Program-made: the position numbers and the translations under genes
Assembly (NCBI GenBank): GCA_963721115.1
Contig: CAVRIA010000023.1
Location: forward strand, 40,238 to 104,237
DNA: 64,000 bases
Reading direction: 5' to 3'
Source of the DNA: CAVRIA01 sp963721115
Lineage (GTDB): Bacteria; Desulfobacterota; Binatia; HRBIN30; CADEER01
Shown: piece after piece, positions 1 to 9,192 of the stretch
Position numbering within the stretch: the first letter of the stretch is position 1
Layout: each line of letters begins with the position of its first letter
Notes under the pieces: generated by a model
Database searches by the model: none
What the model was told of the DNA's origin: nothing
Seen by the model: the letters and a program-made list of their open reading frames with translations, nothing else

Positions 1-1817
<1,817 letters not shown>

Positions 1818-1934
1818 CGCAGCGAAGCGCCCAACCAACTGAGACCACCCACCCCTCGCTCGTCAAGCCGCAGCGGCACCCGTCTTTGCACAAAAGGTCT
1901 TTGTGGTGGGGAACCTCGCTGATTCAAACCCGTC

Positions 1935-1954
1935 ATACCCGCGAAAGCGGGTAT
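1935..1954. repeat. Short palindromic repeat with GAAA loop
   Basis: A perfect 8-bp stem ATACCCGC/GCGGGTAT closes on a GAAA tetraloop, flanked by CGTC and CCAGG. Its form matches the short intergenic hairpin repeats (CGTCAT-stem-CCAGG type) scattered in many proteobacterial genomes. It lies between the treY start and the next small gene. No function can be read from it. Confidence 0.7.
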
Positions 1955-2134
1955 CCAGGTGGGCTCCCGATCTCTCCGAGATTGTCAGGGCTGCAAAGGC
2001 CCGCCGGCGCACCGAGACACATTTGCACGCAAGAGAATGGCGACCGCCGTCATTTCTCGCGACGCAAGGGGGATCTGCCCGGCACGCTTCTTGTTCCGAG
2101 CCATGCGCAGCGCTTCTGCCGGGAGTACGAAAGA

Positions 2135-2542
2135 ATGCGACGCCTCGCGATCCCAGTTCTGGCCTTCTGTCTCGCCATGCAGTCGATTCTCGCCCCCGCG
2201 ACGGCGGCCACCACCTCGCCTCGAGCCGAAGCAGTGACGAGAACGGAGGCGCCGTCGCCGATCGTCAAGCGGGGTCTCACCATCGGCTACATCGACTCCT
2301 CCTGGCTCGACATCACGGCCGTCGGGATTCTGCTCCTCATTTTTCTCGGGGCGACACTGGGCCGAGACCGGACGTCCGAGCGGTCCGCCGCAGCGAGCGA
2401 GACGCCTACGCCTCTCGGCGCTCGCGCGCACCGGGCGGTGCGGCTTCTGAGCGCGACCCCGGCACGCACCGGCGCGGCGCGCGCGAAGGGGCTCCCCGTG
2501 TACGTTCTTCGCGACGTCGTCGAGGACGGCCGGGGCGGCTGA
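2135..2542 (+). CDS. Small exported/membrane protein of unknown function
   Basis: A 135-aa product. Residues 1-27 (MRRLAIPVLAFCLAMQSILA followed by an Ala-rich site) look like a cleavable signal peptide, and a hydrophobic helix ITAVGILLLIFLGATLG follows at about residues 60-76, leaving a basic C-terminal tail. The ATG at 2135 was chosen because it gives a signal peptide; the frame is open upstream to 1886 but that stretch crosses the palindromic repeat and looks non-coding. I recognise no family. It could be a spurious frame in GC-rich DNA, but the signal peptide plus helix argues for a gene. Confidence 0.4.
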   Translation: MRRLAIPVLAFCLAMQSILAPATAATTSPRAEAVTRTEAPSPIVKRGLTIGYIDSSWLDITAVGILLLIFLGATLGRDRTSERSAAASETPTPLGARAHRAVRLLSATPARTGAARAKGLPVYVLRDVVEDGRGG

Positions 2543-2580
2543 AAGGAGCAGCACTGCGACACTTCCTCACGATCGCGGTG

Positions 2581-3250
2581 TTTCGACCGCTTGTCTCGTT
2601 GTGAGCATACTGATCTCGTCGAACATGCACGTGGACGCGGTTCGGGTGGACCGCGCAAGAAGGGTAGTGCTCGATCGGGTTCTGATTCCGAACCCAACCG
2701 CCAACAGCTCAACAATGCAACAACCTGCAGTTCGGAGCTCGAGGGCGACAACCGCAGGTTTCGCCCTCGAAGAGCGCGGGGACGCTAGTCCCGCACCGGC
2801 AATGGGGGTCCACCCGAGGGGCGGCGGGGGTTGCGGGATCTCGGATCTCGGTCGGAGACAAAGAACCCCACCCCCCTTTGATCACAAGGAACCGGTCTGT
2901 TCTGTGCGGGGCTTACGCCCCTGCAGCCCCACCGGGGAGGGAACCGCTCAGACGCCGCGGTTCCCTCCCCGCACCCCTCTCTCCGGTGGCTCCGCTCCGA
3001 GGCGAATGTGCTTCCCCTTTGAGCGCCGGACCTGGCGGTCGGCGCGCGTAACGGGAGACGCCCCACTGCCTGAATCTACGCGCCACTGACGGGAACCGAC
3101 TCCCTCGGTCTCGCGCACGGCTTCACCACCGCGCCACTCTCTGCCGATCTCGTCCTCACGCCTCTTCGAAAGGTCGAGGCCTTGAAGTCTCGATTTCTCT
3201 CTTTCGCTTCGCGATGAAGCGCTTCGCTTGGTACGCGCGGCAGATCGATC
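2581..3250. repeat. Long direct repeat, copy 1 (non-coding)
   Basis: First of two ~650-bp direct copies that fill most of the gene-free stretch 2543-3971. It starts at TTTCGACCGCTTG and contains the landmarks GTGGACGCGG, GAGCTCGAGGGCGACAACCG (2735), GAACCGCTCAGACGCCGCGG (2941), CTCTCTCCGGTGGCTCCGCT and GACGGGAACCGACTCCCTCG (about 3089), each found again 676-702 bp downstream. Internal short palindromes are present (for example CCCCTGCAGCCCCACCGGGG). Many frames are open in both strands but none resembles a known protein, so I see no gene here. Confidence 0.8.
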
Positions 3251-3256
3251 GACGTC

Positions 3257-3905
3257 TTTCGACCGCTTGCTTCGTTCCGAGCACGCCGCTCGTCTTCCAA
3301 CGCGCGCGTGGACGCGGCTCGGGCAAAGCCGCGCAAGAATGGTGGTGCTCCATCGGGTGGCTCACTGGGACTCCGCAACCTAGCAGCGGGGCGACCACAA
3401 CAGCCTAACAGCCTGCAGCTCAAGGGAAGTGGGAGCTCGAGGGCGACAACCGTAGGTTTCGCCCTGGAGGGGCGCAGGGGCGCAGCCCCGCACCGACAGA
3501 GCGGGGTCCACCCGCGGAGCGGCGGGGGTTCGGGATCTCGGATCTCGGTCGGAGACAAAGACCCCCTCCGCCTCTCCCTCGATCATGACGAACCGGTTGT
3601 CTTCGTGCGGGGCTTGCGCCCCTGCGGCCCCTCCGGGGAGGGAACCGCTCAGACGCCGCGGTTCCCTCCCCGCACCCCTCTCTCCGGTGGCTCCGCTCCG
3701 AGGCGAATGCGCTTCCCCGCTCAGCACCGGACCTGGCGGTCGGCACGCGTAACGGGATCACGCCTCACTGCGTGAATCTACGCGCCACTGACGGGAACCG
3801 ACTCCCTCGGTCTCGTGCACGGCTTCACCACCGCGCCACTCTCTGCCGATCTCGTTCTCACGCCTCTTCGAAAGGTCGAGGCCTTGAGGGTTTTGATTTC
3901 CTTCA
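3257..3905. repeat. Long direct repeat, copy 2 (non-coding)
   Basis: Second copy of the repeat at 2581-3250, roughly 85-90% similar by eye, with the same order of landmarks and a slow drift in spacing (676 bp at the left edge, 702 bp at the right), so small indels separate the copies. The right edge is near GGTCGAGGCCTTGA (present in both copies). It ends just before the CAACAACC-type repeat at 3908 and the redoxin stop codon. Confidence 0.8.
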
Positions 3906-3907
3906 AG

Positions 3908-3944
3908 ACCCAACAACCAACAGCTCAACAACCCAACAACCTGC
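3908..3944. repeat. CAACAACC-type dispersed intergenic repeat
   Basis: A low-complexity A/C tract (CCCAACAACCAACAGCTC, then ACAACCCAACAACCTG). The same motif recurs at 2697-2730, 3397-3416, 15917-15947 and, as a long hairpin, 60009-60075. All copies are intergenic. Here it abuts the 3' end of the redoxin gene and could act in termination; that role is inference. Confidence 0.6.
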
Positions 3945-3971
3945 CCTCTACCGCCGGAGACAAGAAGCTCT

Positions 3972-4601
3972 TCACGCCCCCAGATAGAATTTGATCGAGC
4001 AGCCCAGCGCCTTGGTCGTCTTCACCTGGATGTCGTGTCCGGCCGTCAACGCCGCCAGAGCGTCGCGCAGGTAGTGCTCATCGGCCTTTTCGGCGTCGTG
4101 TGCGTTGTCGTCGATCGTGCCGTGGTACACGAGCTTGCCGCTGGCGTCGAACAGGAACGCCTCGGGCGTTCGTTCCGCTCCGAAGGCGCGCGCCAGCTTC
4201 GAGCCCTCGTCGACGACGTAGGGGAACTCGAAGCCGTGCTGGCGCGCGCGCGTCTTCATCTGCTCGTACCCGTCCTCCGCGACGACGCTCGGATCGTTCG
4301 AGTTGACGGCGATGACCCCGACGCCTCGCTTGCGGTAGGTGTTGCCGAGATCGGCGATGCGATCCTCCCAGGCCTTTACCCAGGGACAGGCGTTGCACTG
4401 AAAGATCACCAGCGTGCCCTTCTCTCCCGCGACGTCGCCGATCGATACTTGGCGGCCGTCGACGTTCTTCATCTCGACGTTCTTCAGCACCAGTGCGTCG
4501 CCGATCTCGAGCGCGGCGGAGGAGCGGGCGGCTGCGGCCACGCCGAAGCAGACGGAAAGCGCCAGCGCCGTGCGAAAACACATTTCTCTTGCTCCGATCA
4601 T
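3972..4601 (-). CDS. Exported redoxin-domain protein (PRX-like, CxxC)
   Basis: A 209-aa thioredoxin-fold protein with an N-terminal signal sequence (residues about 7-30, ending ARSSAA). The core reads GTLVIFQCNACPWVKAWEDR; Cys69 and Cys72 form a CNAC motif typical of the PRX-like redoxins whose hallmark is CNHCPxV. FLFDASGKLVYHG and RTPEAF (the cis-Pro region is altered) follow. It probably works as a periplasmic disulfide reductase or peroxide-linked redoxin. ATG at 4601 has AAGGAG seven bases upstream and overlaps the TGA of the preceding tlpA-like gene (ATGA), indicating translational coupling. An internal ATG at 4583 would also keep the signal sequence. Confidence 0.85.
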   Translation of the reverse strand: MIGAREMCFRTALALSVCFGVAAAARSSAALEIGDALVLKNVEMKNVDGRQVSIGDVAGEKGTLVIFQCNACPWVKAWEDRIADLGNTYRKRGVGVIAVNSNDPSVVAEDGYEQMKTRARQHGFEFPYVVDEGSKLARAFGAERTPEAFLFDASGKLVYHGTIDDNAHDAEKADEHYLRDALAALTAGHDIQVKTTKALGCSIKFYLGA

Positions 4602-5191
4602 CTCTTTTCTCCTTCGACGTTCGATTTTCCGTCCGCCGCGAGAAGCTCGCGGACGGCGCTTTCCAGCCGATCGTAGCTGGACTTGCCGAACAGGGAGCGG
4701 CGGCGGATGCCCCTCCGATCGTACAGGAAAGTCGCGGGCAGGGCTCCCGACCACTTCGGATCGAACGCGTCGATGAACGCCATGTCCTTTCCCTGCTTCA
4801 AGTAGGTCGGGAAGTCGACCCCCTGCTCGGCGAGGAATCCCTTCACCGCCGGCAGCTCGCTTTCGAAGTCGCCCGACACGAAGAACACCCTCAACCCACG
4901 CCCCTGCCAGCTGTTGCGCAAGCGAACGATGTCCGGGAACTCCTGCCGGCAGGGCAGACACCAGGTGGCCCAGACGTTCACCAGGACGACCGGTGCGTTC
5001 GAAGCGCGTACGGCCTGCAGGATCTCGGCCGCCGTCGCGGACTTCACCGAGACATCCCCGACGGGCAGCGGGGACGCTGCCGGACGGCTCTCGCCTTCGC
5101 CCGCCCACCCGGGTCGCGCCGCGACCGACAGCAAGCGCAGCGCCGCCACCAGCGCCCTGCGGCGGGCGGATCTCCCTTCAACCGAAGCCAT
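4598..5191 (-). CDS. TlpA/ResA-type thiol:disulfide oxidoreductase
   Basis: A 197-aa exported thioredoxin-like protein. After an Arg-rich start and hydrophobic segment (residues 12-30), VVLVNVWATWCLPCRQEFP places the redox pair at Cys77 and Cys81 (WCLPC), the TlpA/ResA signature; GALPATFLYDRRG holds the cis-proline loop. The family reduces apocytochrome c or other exported thiols. It heads a two-gene operon with the redoxin (4-nt overlap). ATG at 5191 is preferred; an upstream in-frame extension to 5293 lacks signal features. The pair is divergent from the Lgt-like gene, so both may share the 5192-5342 control region. Confidence 0.87.
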   Translation of the reverse strand: MASVEGRSARRRALVAALRLLSVAARPGWAGEGESRPAASPLPVGDVSVKSATAAEILQAVRASNAPVVLVNVWATWCLPCRQEFPDIVRLRNSWQGRGLRVFFVSGDFESELPAVKGFLAEQGVDFPTYLKQGKDMAFIDAFDPKWSGALPATFLYDRRGIRRRSLFGKSSYDRLESAVRELLAADGKSNVEGEKR

Positions 5192-5306
5192 CTCCCAAAT
5201 GTTCCTCGCGCGATCGCGCTGAGGCAAGTGTGGACGATCCCCCGGCCGGCGCAACAGGCCACCGGCCTCGATCGCCGCTTCGCCTCTCCGCACACCGCGA
5301 GTGCTA

Positions 5307-5342
5307 TTGATTTAGTGTACACTATAGCTATTTAACTGATGC
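5307..5342 (+). promoter_or_regulatory. Candidate promoter with 12-bp palindromic operator
   Basis: In an AT-rich pocket, TTGATT (5307-5312) and TATTTA (5329-5334) are 16 bp apart and could be -35 and -10 boxes. The perfect palindrome TAGTGTACACTA (5313-5324) sits between them, the usual place for a repressor operator. The -10 box ends only eight bases before the ATG at 5343, so transcription would start at or next to the start codon and the mRNA would be leaderless. The sequence is direct; the promoter and operator roles are inferred. Confidence 0.5.
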
Positions 5343-6578
5343 ATGTGCCCGATCTTCCACGGCGACGTCCACTCCTACGCATTCTTCCTGGCTCTCGCCG
5401 TTCTCGCCGGCGGCGCCGTCCTTGCGGCGGCGGGCCGCCGCGCCCATGTGCCGCCGCGCAACTTGGCCCTGCTTCTGGCCGTCGCCGCGGGCGGCGCCCT
5501 GGGCGGCGCCAAGCTGTACTCGGCGATCGAGCGTGGGGGAGAGCTCTCGACGTGGAGCGTCGAGCTGTTCAGCGGCTATCGCCATCCGGGCGGCGTCTTC
5601 GGTTTGGTGGTGGCATTGGCCTGTCTGCGCTGCCTCCGCGCCCTGCCGCCGGCAGCGGCGCTGGCCGATCTGATCGCACCGGCCTTCGGAGCGGGAGGGG
5701 CCGTGGCGCGGATCGGCTGCTTCCTGCACGGGTGTTGCTTCGGACGGATCGGTGGCGGTCCGTGGGGCGTCGTCTTTCCCGCCGGATCGCCGGCCTGGAT
5801 CCTGCACCGCGAGCGCGGCTGGATTCCCGTCCATGCGGCCGGCAGCCTTGCGGTCCACCCTCTGCAGCTCTACTTCCTGCTGCTCTGTGCGGTCCTCGGC
5901 GGTCTCGCCTGGTACCGGCTGCCGCGCAAGAGGTTCGACGGCGAGGTGGCGCTGGCGTTTCTGGCGCTGCACGGATTGGCGAAAGCGGCGCTCGAGTCGC
6001 TGCGGGCGATTCCGGCGCCCCACCTGCAGATCGCGTCCCTGTCGGTCGGCCTCGCCGCCTCCGCCGCCTGGCTGTACGCGGTGCGCCGCAACGACACGGG
6101 ATCCGGGACGAACGACTCCGATCTGACCGAACGAAAGGATTTCACCGCGACAGTCGCCATGGGCTTCGCACGCCCGCAGACGGATGAAAATGCGCGCGAT
6201 CGGTCCTGCTCCCTCTCCCGGATCGAGGCTGTCGATTTTCTCGAGGGTCGAGATTCCCCCCTTTGGCAACGGGGCGGTCAGGGGGGATTTTCAGATGGAT
6301 TCGTTCGACAAATCCCCCTCAATCCCCCTTTTTCAAAGGGGGAAGTCGGAGTCGCTTCTCTCGCCAGGAGAAAATCGACAGTCCGGATCCGGAGAGGGAG
6401 CTTCGCGGTGGGAATTTCATCGCCTCGAGATCGACTCAGTCGTCCGGCAGGATGGGCAACCAATGGACACGCACGCGCCTCCGGTTCCTCAGGATCGCCG
6501 CGTCCTCGGGGCTGTCGGCCGCGGCGCGGTCCATCTCGGCCCGCGCCATCTTCCACTTCCTCGCTCGGGCGTAGATGA
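5343..6578 (+). CDS. Prolipoprotein diacylglyceryl transferase-like membrane protein with repeat-extended C-terminus
   Basis: Residues 1-250 are a polytopic Lgt-like protein: hydrophobic segments around 10-30, 38-52, 88-104, 175-195 and 230-245, RHPGGVFG in place of the Lgt HGG loop, and VARIGCFLHGCCFGR, which matches the Lgt signature around GRIGCFxxGCCYGR. Lgt moves diacylglycerol from phosphatidylglycerol to lipoprotein cysteines, but the short, divergent sequence could be a paralogue with another acceptor. The frame has no stop until 6578: residues from about 289 on are encoded by the palindromic element at 6208-6401 (giving NPPFSKGE) and then by the antisense of the next gene, so the native C-terminus has probably been lost. 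No ribosome site precedes ATG 5343, in line with a leaderless mRNA. Confidence 0.78.
   Translation: MCPIFHGDVHSYAFFLALAVLAGGAVLAAAGRRAHVPPRNLALLLAVAAGGALGGAKLYSAIERGGELSTWSVELFSGYRHPGGVFGLVVALACLRCLRALPPAAALADLIAPAFGAGGAVARIGCFLHGCCFGRIGGGPWGVVFPAGSPAWILHRERGWIPVHAAGSLAVHPLQLYFLLLCAVLGGLAWYRLPRKRFDGEVALAFLALHGLAKAALESLRAIPAPHLQIASLSVGLAASAAWLYAVRRNDTGSGTNDSDLTERKDFTATVAMGFARPQTDENARDRSCSLSRIEAVDFLEGRDSPLWQRGGQGGFSDGFVRQIPLNPPFSKGEVGVASLARRKSTVRIRRGSFAVGISSPRDRLSRPAGWATNGHARASGSSGSPRPRGCRPRRGPSRPAPSSTSSLGRR
6208..6401. mobile_element. MITE-like palindromic element
   Basis: A 194-bp element bounded by ~40-bp imperfect terminal inverted repeats (left 6208-6252 starting GCTCCCTCTCCCGGATC; right 6360-6401 ending GATCCGGAGAGGGAGC; about 35 of 42 positions pair). 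Inside lies a second inverted repeat, CCCCCTTTGGCAACGGGG against the CCCCCTTTTTCAAAGGGGG side, the widespread AATCCCCC-type repeat. There is no transposase, so movement would need one in trans. It sits between the Lgt-like gene and the convergent TPR gene and removes the stop codon of the former. Confidence 0.72.
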
Positions 6579-8544
6579 GCGCCAGATGCTGCCGCGCCGC
6601 CGTCAGCTTCGGCTGCAGCGCGAGGGCGCGCCGCAACGAGTGGATGGCCTGGTACACCATGTGTTGTTTCTCGTGCGCGACGCCGGCCCGGTAGTTCGCC
6701 TCGGCGGCCCGGGAACCCAGTTGGCTCCCCAGCTTCGGGCTGTAGTGGATGGCCAGGTTGAACTGCCCCGCCGCGTCGATCCAGTCGCCCCGCTTCGCAT
6801 ATAGCTCGGCGAGCCGAGTCCGGGTCGAGGACCATCGCGGCTGCAGTCGAACGGCCTCCGCGAACATCGCCGCCGCCTCGTCGCGGTCGCCCCGCGCCTC
6901 GTAGACGGAACCGAGGTTGAGATACGCGGCCGCCGCGACGCTCGCCTCCCGGAGCTTCGTCGCCGGCTGCAGAACCGCCTCCGCATCGTCCAACCGCCCG
7001 CGGCGGAGGTACAGAGAGCCGAGCGTGACGCGCGGGGGCCCGTGGTGCGGATCGAGTCGGATCGATTCCTCGAGGGCGGCGATCGCCTCGTCCGGGCGGT
7101 TGTCGTTCAGCAGGGCGTCGGCGAGGGCGAAGTGGTTACGCCAGTTGCGCGGAGACTTCTCGACCGAGTCGCGCGCCAGCAGGAGCGGACTCTGAAGAAT
7201 GTGGTTGCGGTGCACCGTCGCCGCGGCGAGCAGCGCCACCCATACGCCCGCGGCCACGGTTCCGAGCCACAGGAGGCGGGACCTGGTGGCCGCGGCGGCG
7301 CCGCTCCATGCGCTGATCGCGTCGTACGAGCCGACCACCACCAGCCACGACAGGCCGGCGACCGCGAGATACATGCGATGCTCGAAGGCGACGTCCTTCA
7401 AGGGGATGACCGACGACGAAGGCGCGAGGGTGAGAAAGAACCACCCGAGACAGAAGGTGGCGAGTCGGTAGCGCCGGAAGCTCGCCACGGCCGCGGCCCC
7501 GATCATCAGCAGGTAGATCATCGGAATGACGACGTCCGCTTGCCAGAAGCTGCCGGCGACGGGCCATCCGTAGTCGAAGCATTGCCAGGTGGGCAGCGCG
7601 TAGAGGCGCAGATACCAGAGCACGACACCGAACTGGGTGATCAGATAGCTCCAGGGAGACATCCCCTCGACGCCGAAGCCGGCCGTCGGGTTGCGCATCC
7701 AGGAATGCGGGGTGTCCGCGGGCGGTGTGGCGGCCGGGAACAGGGACTGCCACGAGAGGGCGAACGCGTAGGCGACCGGGAGAAGCAACAGAGCGCCGAA
7801 GACCCAACGCCGCCACTTGGCACGCGGCGCGGCGTCGGGCAGGAAGCACACCGAGAAGAGCAGCAGGATCGCCGGCACGGTGACGACGGTCTGCTTGGTC
7901 CACATGCCGAGAAAGGCGGTCAGGACCGCGCCGCAGTAGAGAGCGGTCTGCTTTCCCCGCGAGCCGGCCGTCGCCGCGTGCAGGAAGAGCACGACGGTCG
8001 CCAGGTAGAAGAAGGCGGCGAGGCTCTCCGTGCGCTGGACGATGTAGCTGACGGCGCCCGTCTGCAGCGGGTGAACGACGAACACCAGGGCAACCAGCAG
8101 GGCCAGAACCGGAGAGGACGTCCGGTAGCGATCGCGAAAGAAGGGCAGGCGCAGCGTCCCCAGAACCAGGAAGTAGACCAGCAGCCCGTTGGCGAGGTGA
8201 ACGAGGAGGTTGACCAGATGGAACCCCCATACGTCGAAGCCCCCCATCTGGTAGTTCAGCGCGAAGGACAGCAGCGCCATGCCGCGGGGGCGCGACAGAT
8301 ACGCCAAGGGCCCGCCCAGGTGCGTGACGACCGGGTTGCGGCTGATCTCGACGTAATCGTCCAACAGAAAGGGGACGGAGAAGCTGTTGGCGTAGGCGAG
8401 GACGCCGGCCGCGACGATCAGAAGGGGCGCGATGACGAGCACTCGCCGCCCGACGGCCGGGCGGCTGGCGCGGTGCTGCGGCTTGGAAGGCGAAGGCGCC
8501 GGGCGAGTCGCGGGACGCTTCTGCTTGCGGCTTGCCTTTCCCAC
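6436..8544 (-). CDS. Polytopic membrane protein with C-terminal TPR repeats (TMTC/DUF1736-like)
   Basis: A 702-aa protein. After a basic N-terminus come about ten to eleven membrane helices (residues 33-460), with FLLDDYVEISRNPVV in the first external loop and HLVNLLVHLANGLLVYF and VVHPLQTGAVSYIVQRTES further on; these blocks match the TMTC/PMT-type GT-C fold, where the loop acid binds a polyprenyl-linked sugar. Residues 470-690 hold about six TPR units (ALEESIRLDPHHGPPRVTLG, AEAVRLQPRW, LRRALALQPKLTAARQHLAL). It is likely a GT-C glycosyltransferase or a membrane scaffold. The 3' end overlaps the extended Lgt-like frame on the other strand by 143 bp. Confidence 0.8.
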   Translation of the reverse strand: MGKASRKQKRPATRPAPSPSKPQHRASRPAVGRRVLVIAPLLIVAAGVLAYANSFSVPFLLDDYVEISRNPVVTHLGGPLAYLSRPRGMALLSFALNYQMGGFDVWGFHLVNLLVHLANGLLVYFLVLGTLRLPFFRDRYRTSSPVLALLVALVFVVHPLQTGAVSYIVQRTESLAAFFYLATVVLFLHAATAGSRGKQTALYCGAVLTAFLGMWTKQTVVTVPAILLLFSVCFLPDAAPRAKWRRWVFGALLLLPVAYAFALSWQSLFPAATPPADTPHSWMRNPTAGFGVEGMSPWSYLITQFGVVLWYLRLYALPTWQCFDYGWPVAGSFWQADVVIPMIYLLMIGAAAVASFRRYRLATFCLGWFFLTLAPSSSVIPLKDVAFEHRMYLAVAGLSWLVVVGSYDAISAWSGAAAATRSRLLWLGTVAAGVWVALLAAATVHRNHILQSPLLLARDSVEKSPRNWRNHFALADALLNDNRPDEAIAALEESIRLDPHHGPPRVTLGSLYLRRGRLDDAEAVLQPATKLREASVAAAAYLNLGSVYEARGDRDEAAAMFAEAVRLQPRWSSTRTRLAELYAKRGDWIDAAGQFNLAIHYSPKLGSQLGSRAAEANYRAGVAHEKQHMVYQAIHSLRRALALQPKLTAARQHLALIYARARKWKMARAEMDRAAADSPEDAAILRNRRRVRVHWLPILPDD

Positions 8545-8596
8545 CGCTCGCCCCTAGCGGGTCGGCATTGCTAGTTCAACACCCGCCGGCGGCGCC

Positions 8597-9192
8597 TCAC
8601 CTCCCTTCCCCGCCCGCCGTGTCGTCCGTCCGCTCCGCCTGCACGACGAACCGCAGCGGGCCACCCGGGAGCACCGCGTCGAAGGGGTAACAGGTGACCA
8701 GCGTCAGGAGAGGCTCGTCTCGGTCCTGCAGGACGAAGACGTCGGAGTCGCGGACGATGTGGTACGCCGTCACTCGATAGCGCCGCAGCGGACCGGCAAC
8801 GGGCTGCAGCTCGAGGATGTCGCCGAGCCGGACCTCGCGCAGAAACCGGAAATGGGTGTCGCGGTGGCCGCTGATGACGCAGTTGCCGATTCCGCCGGGC
8901 TGCGCAGTTCCATCGACGTGGCCGGGCCCGAAGGCCAGCGTTCGGCCGCTGGCGCCCGCCAGAACGATGAGATCCAGATCCAGGCGCGCCAGGCGCAGGC
9001 GCGCGATCGGCCAGGTATCCGCCCACGGCCACGGCTTGACCTCTGCTTCGCCCGACCGGGTCCGCTCCCAGGAGTTCCGCAGCAACTCCTGAGCGAGCAG
9101 CGCCTTGACCGGAATCCAGGCGCCGTTCACTCCCAGAGCCCCGCCGACGAAAGTGACAGAAGGAAGACCGCGCGGCGGAACCCCGCGGTCAT
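8597..9192 (-). pseudogene. Class GN (marine proteobacterial type) sortase, one frameshift near the N-terminus
   Basis: The sortase transpeptidase cleaves a C-terminal sorting signal on its partner protein. The main frame reads GAWIPVKALLAQELLRNSW, ISGHRDTHFRFL (catalytic His), TLVTCYPF (catalytic Cys) and GGPLRFVVQAE (catalytic Arg), all intact. The start lies in another frame: ATG 9192 gives MTAGFRRAVFLLSLSSAG, a signal/membrane anchor, and stops within 21 residues; adding one G to the C-run at 9139-9142 (plus strand) joins the two halves. ATG 9192 overlaps the target gene's TGA (ATGA), so the two are translationally coupled. Either a real mutation or a consensus error; the catalytic half is perfectly preserved. 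Confidence 0.85.

Noticed and set aside
2601..3089. Several open frames in the duplicated region
   Set aside because: Frames differ between the two repeat copies and are not conserved in phase, so they are not coding.
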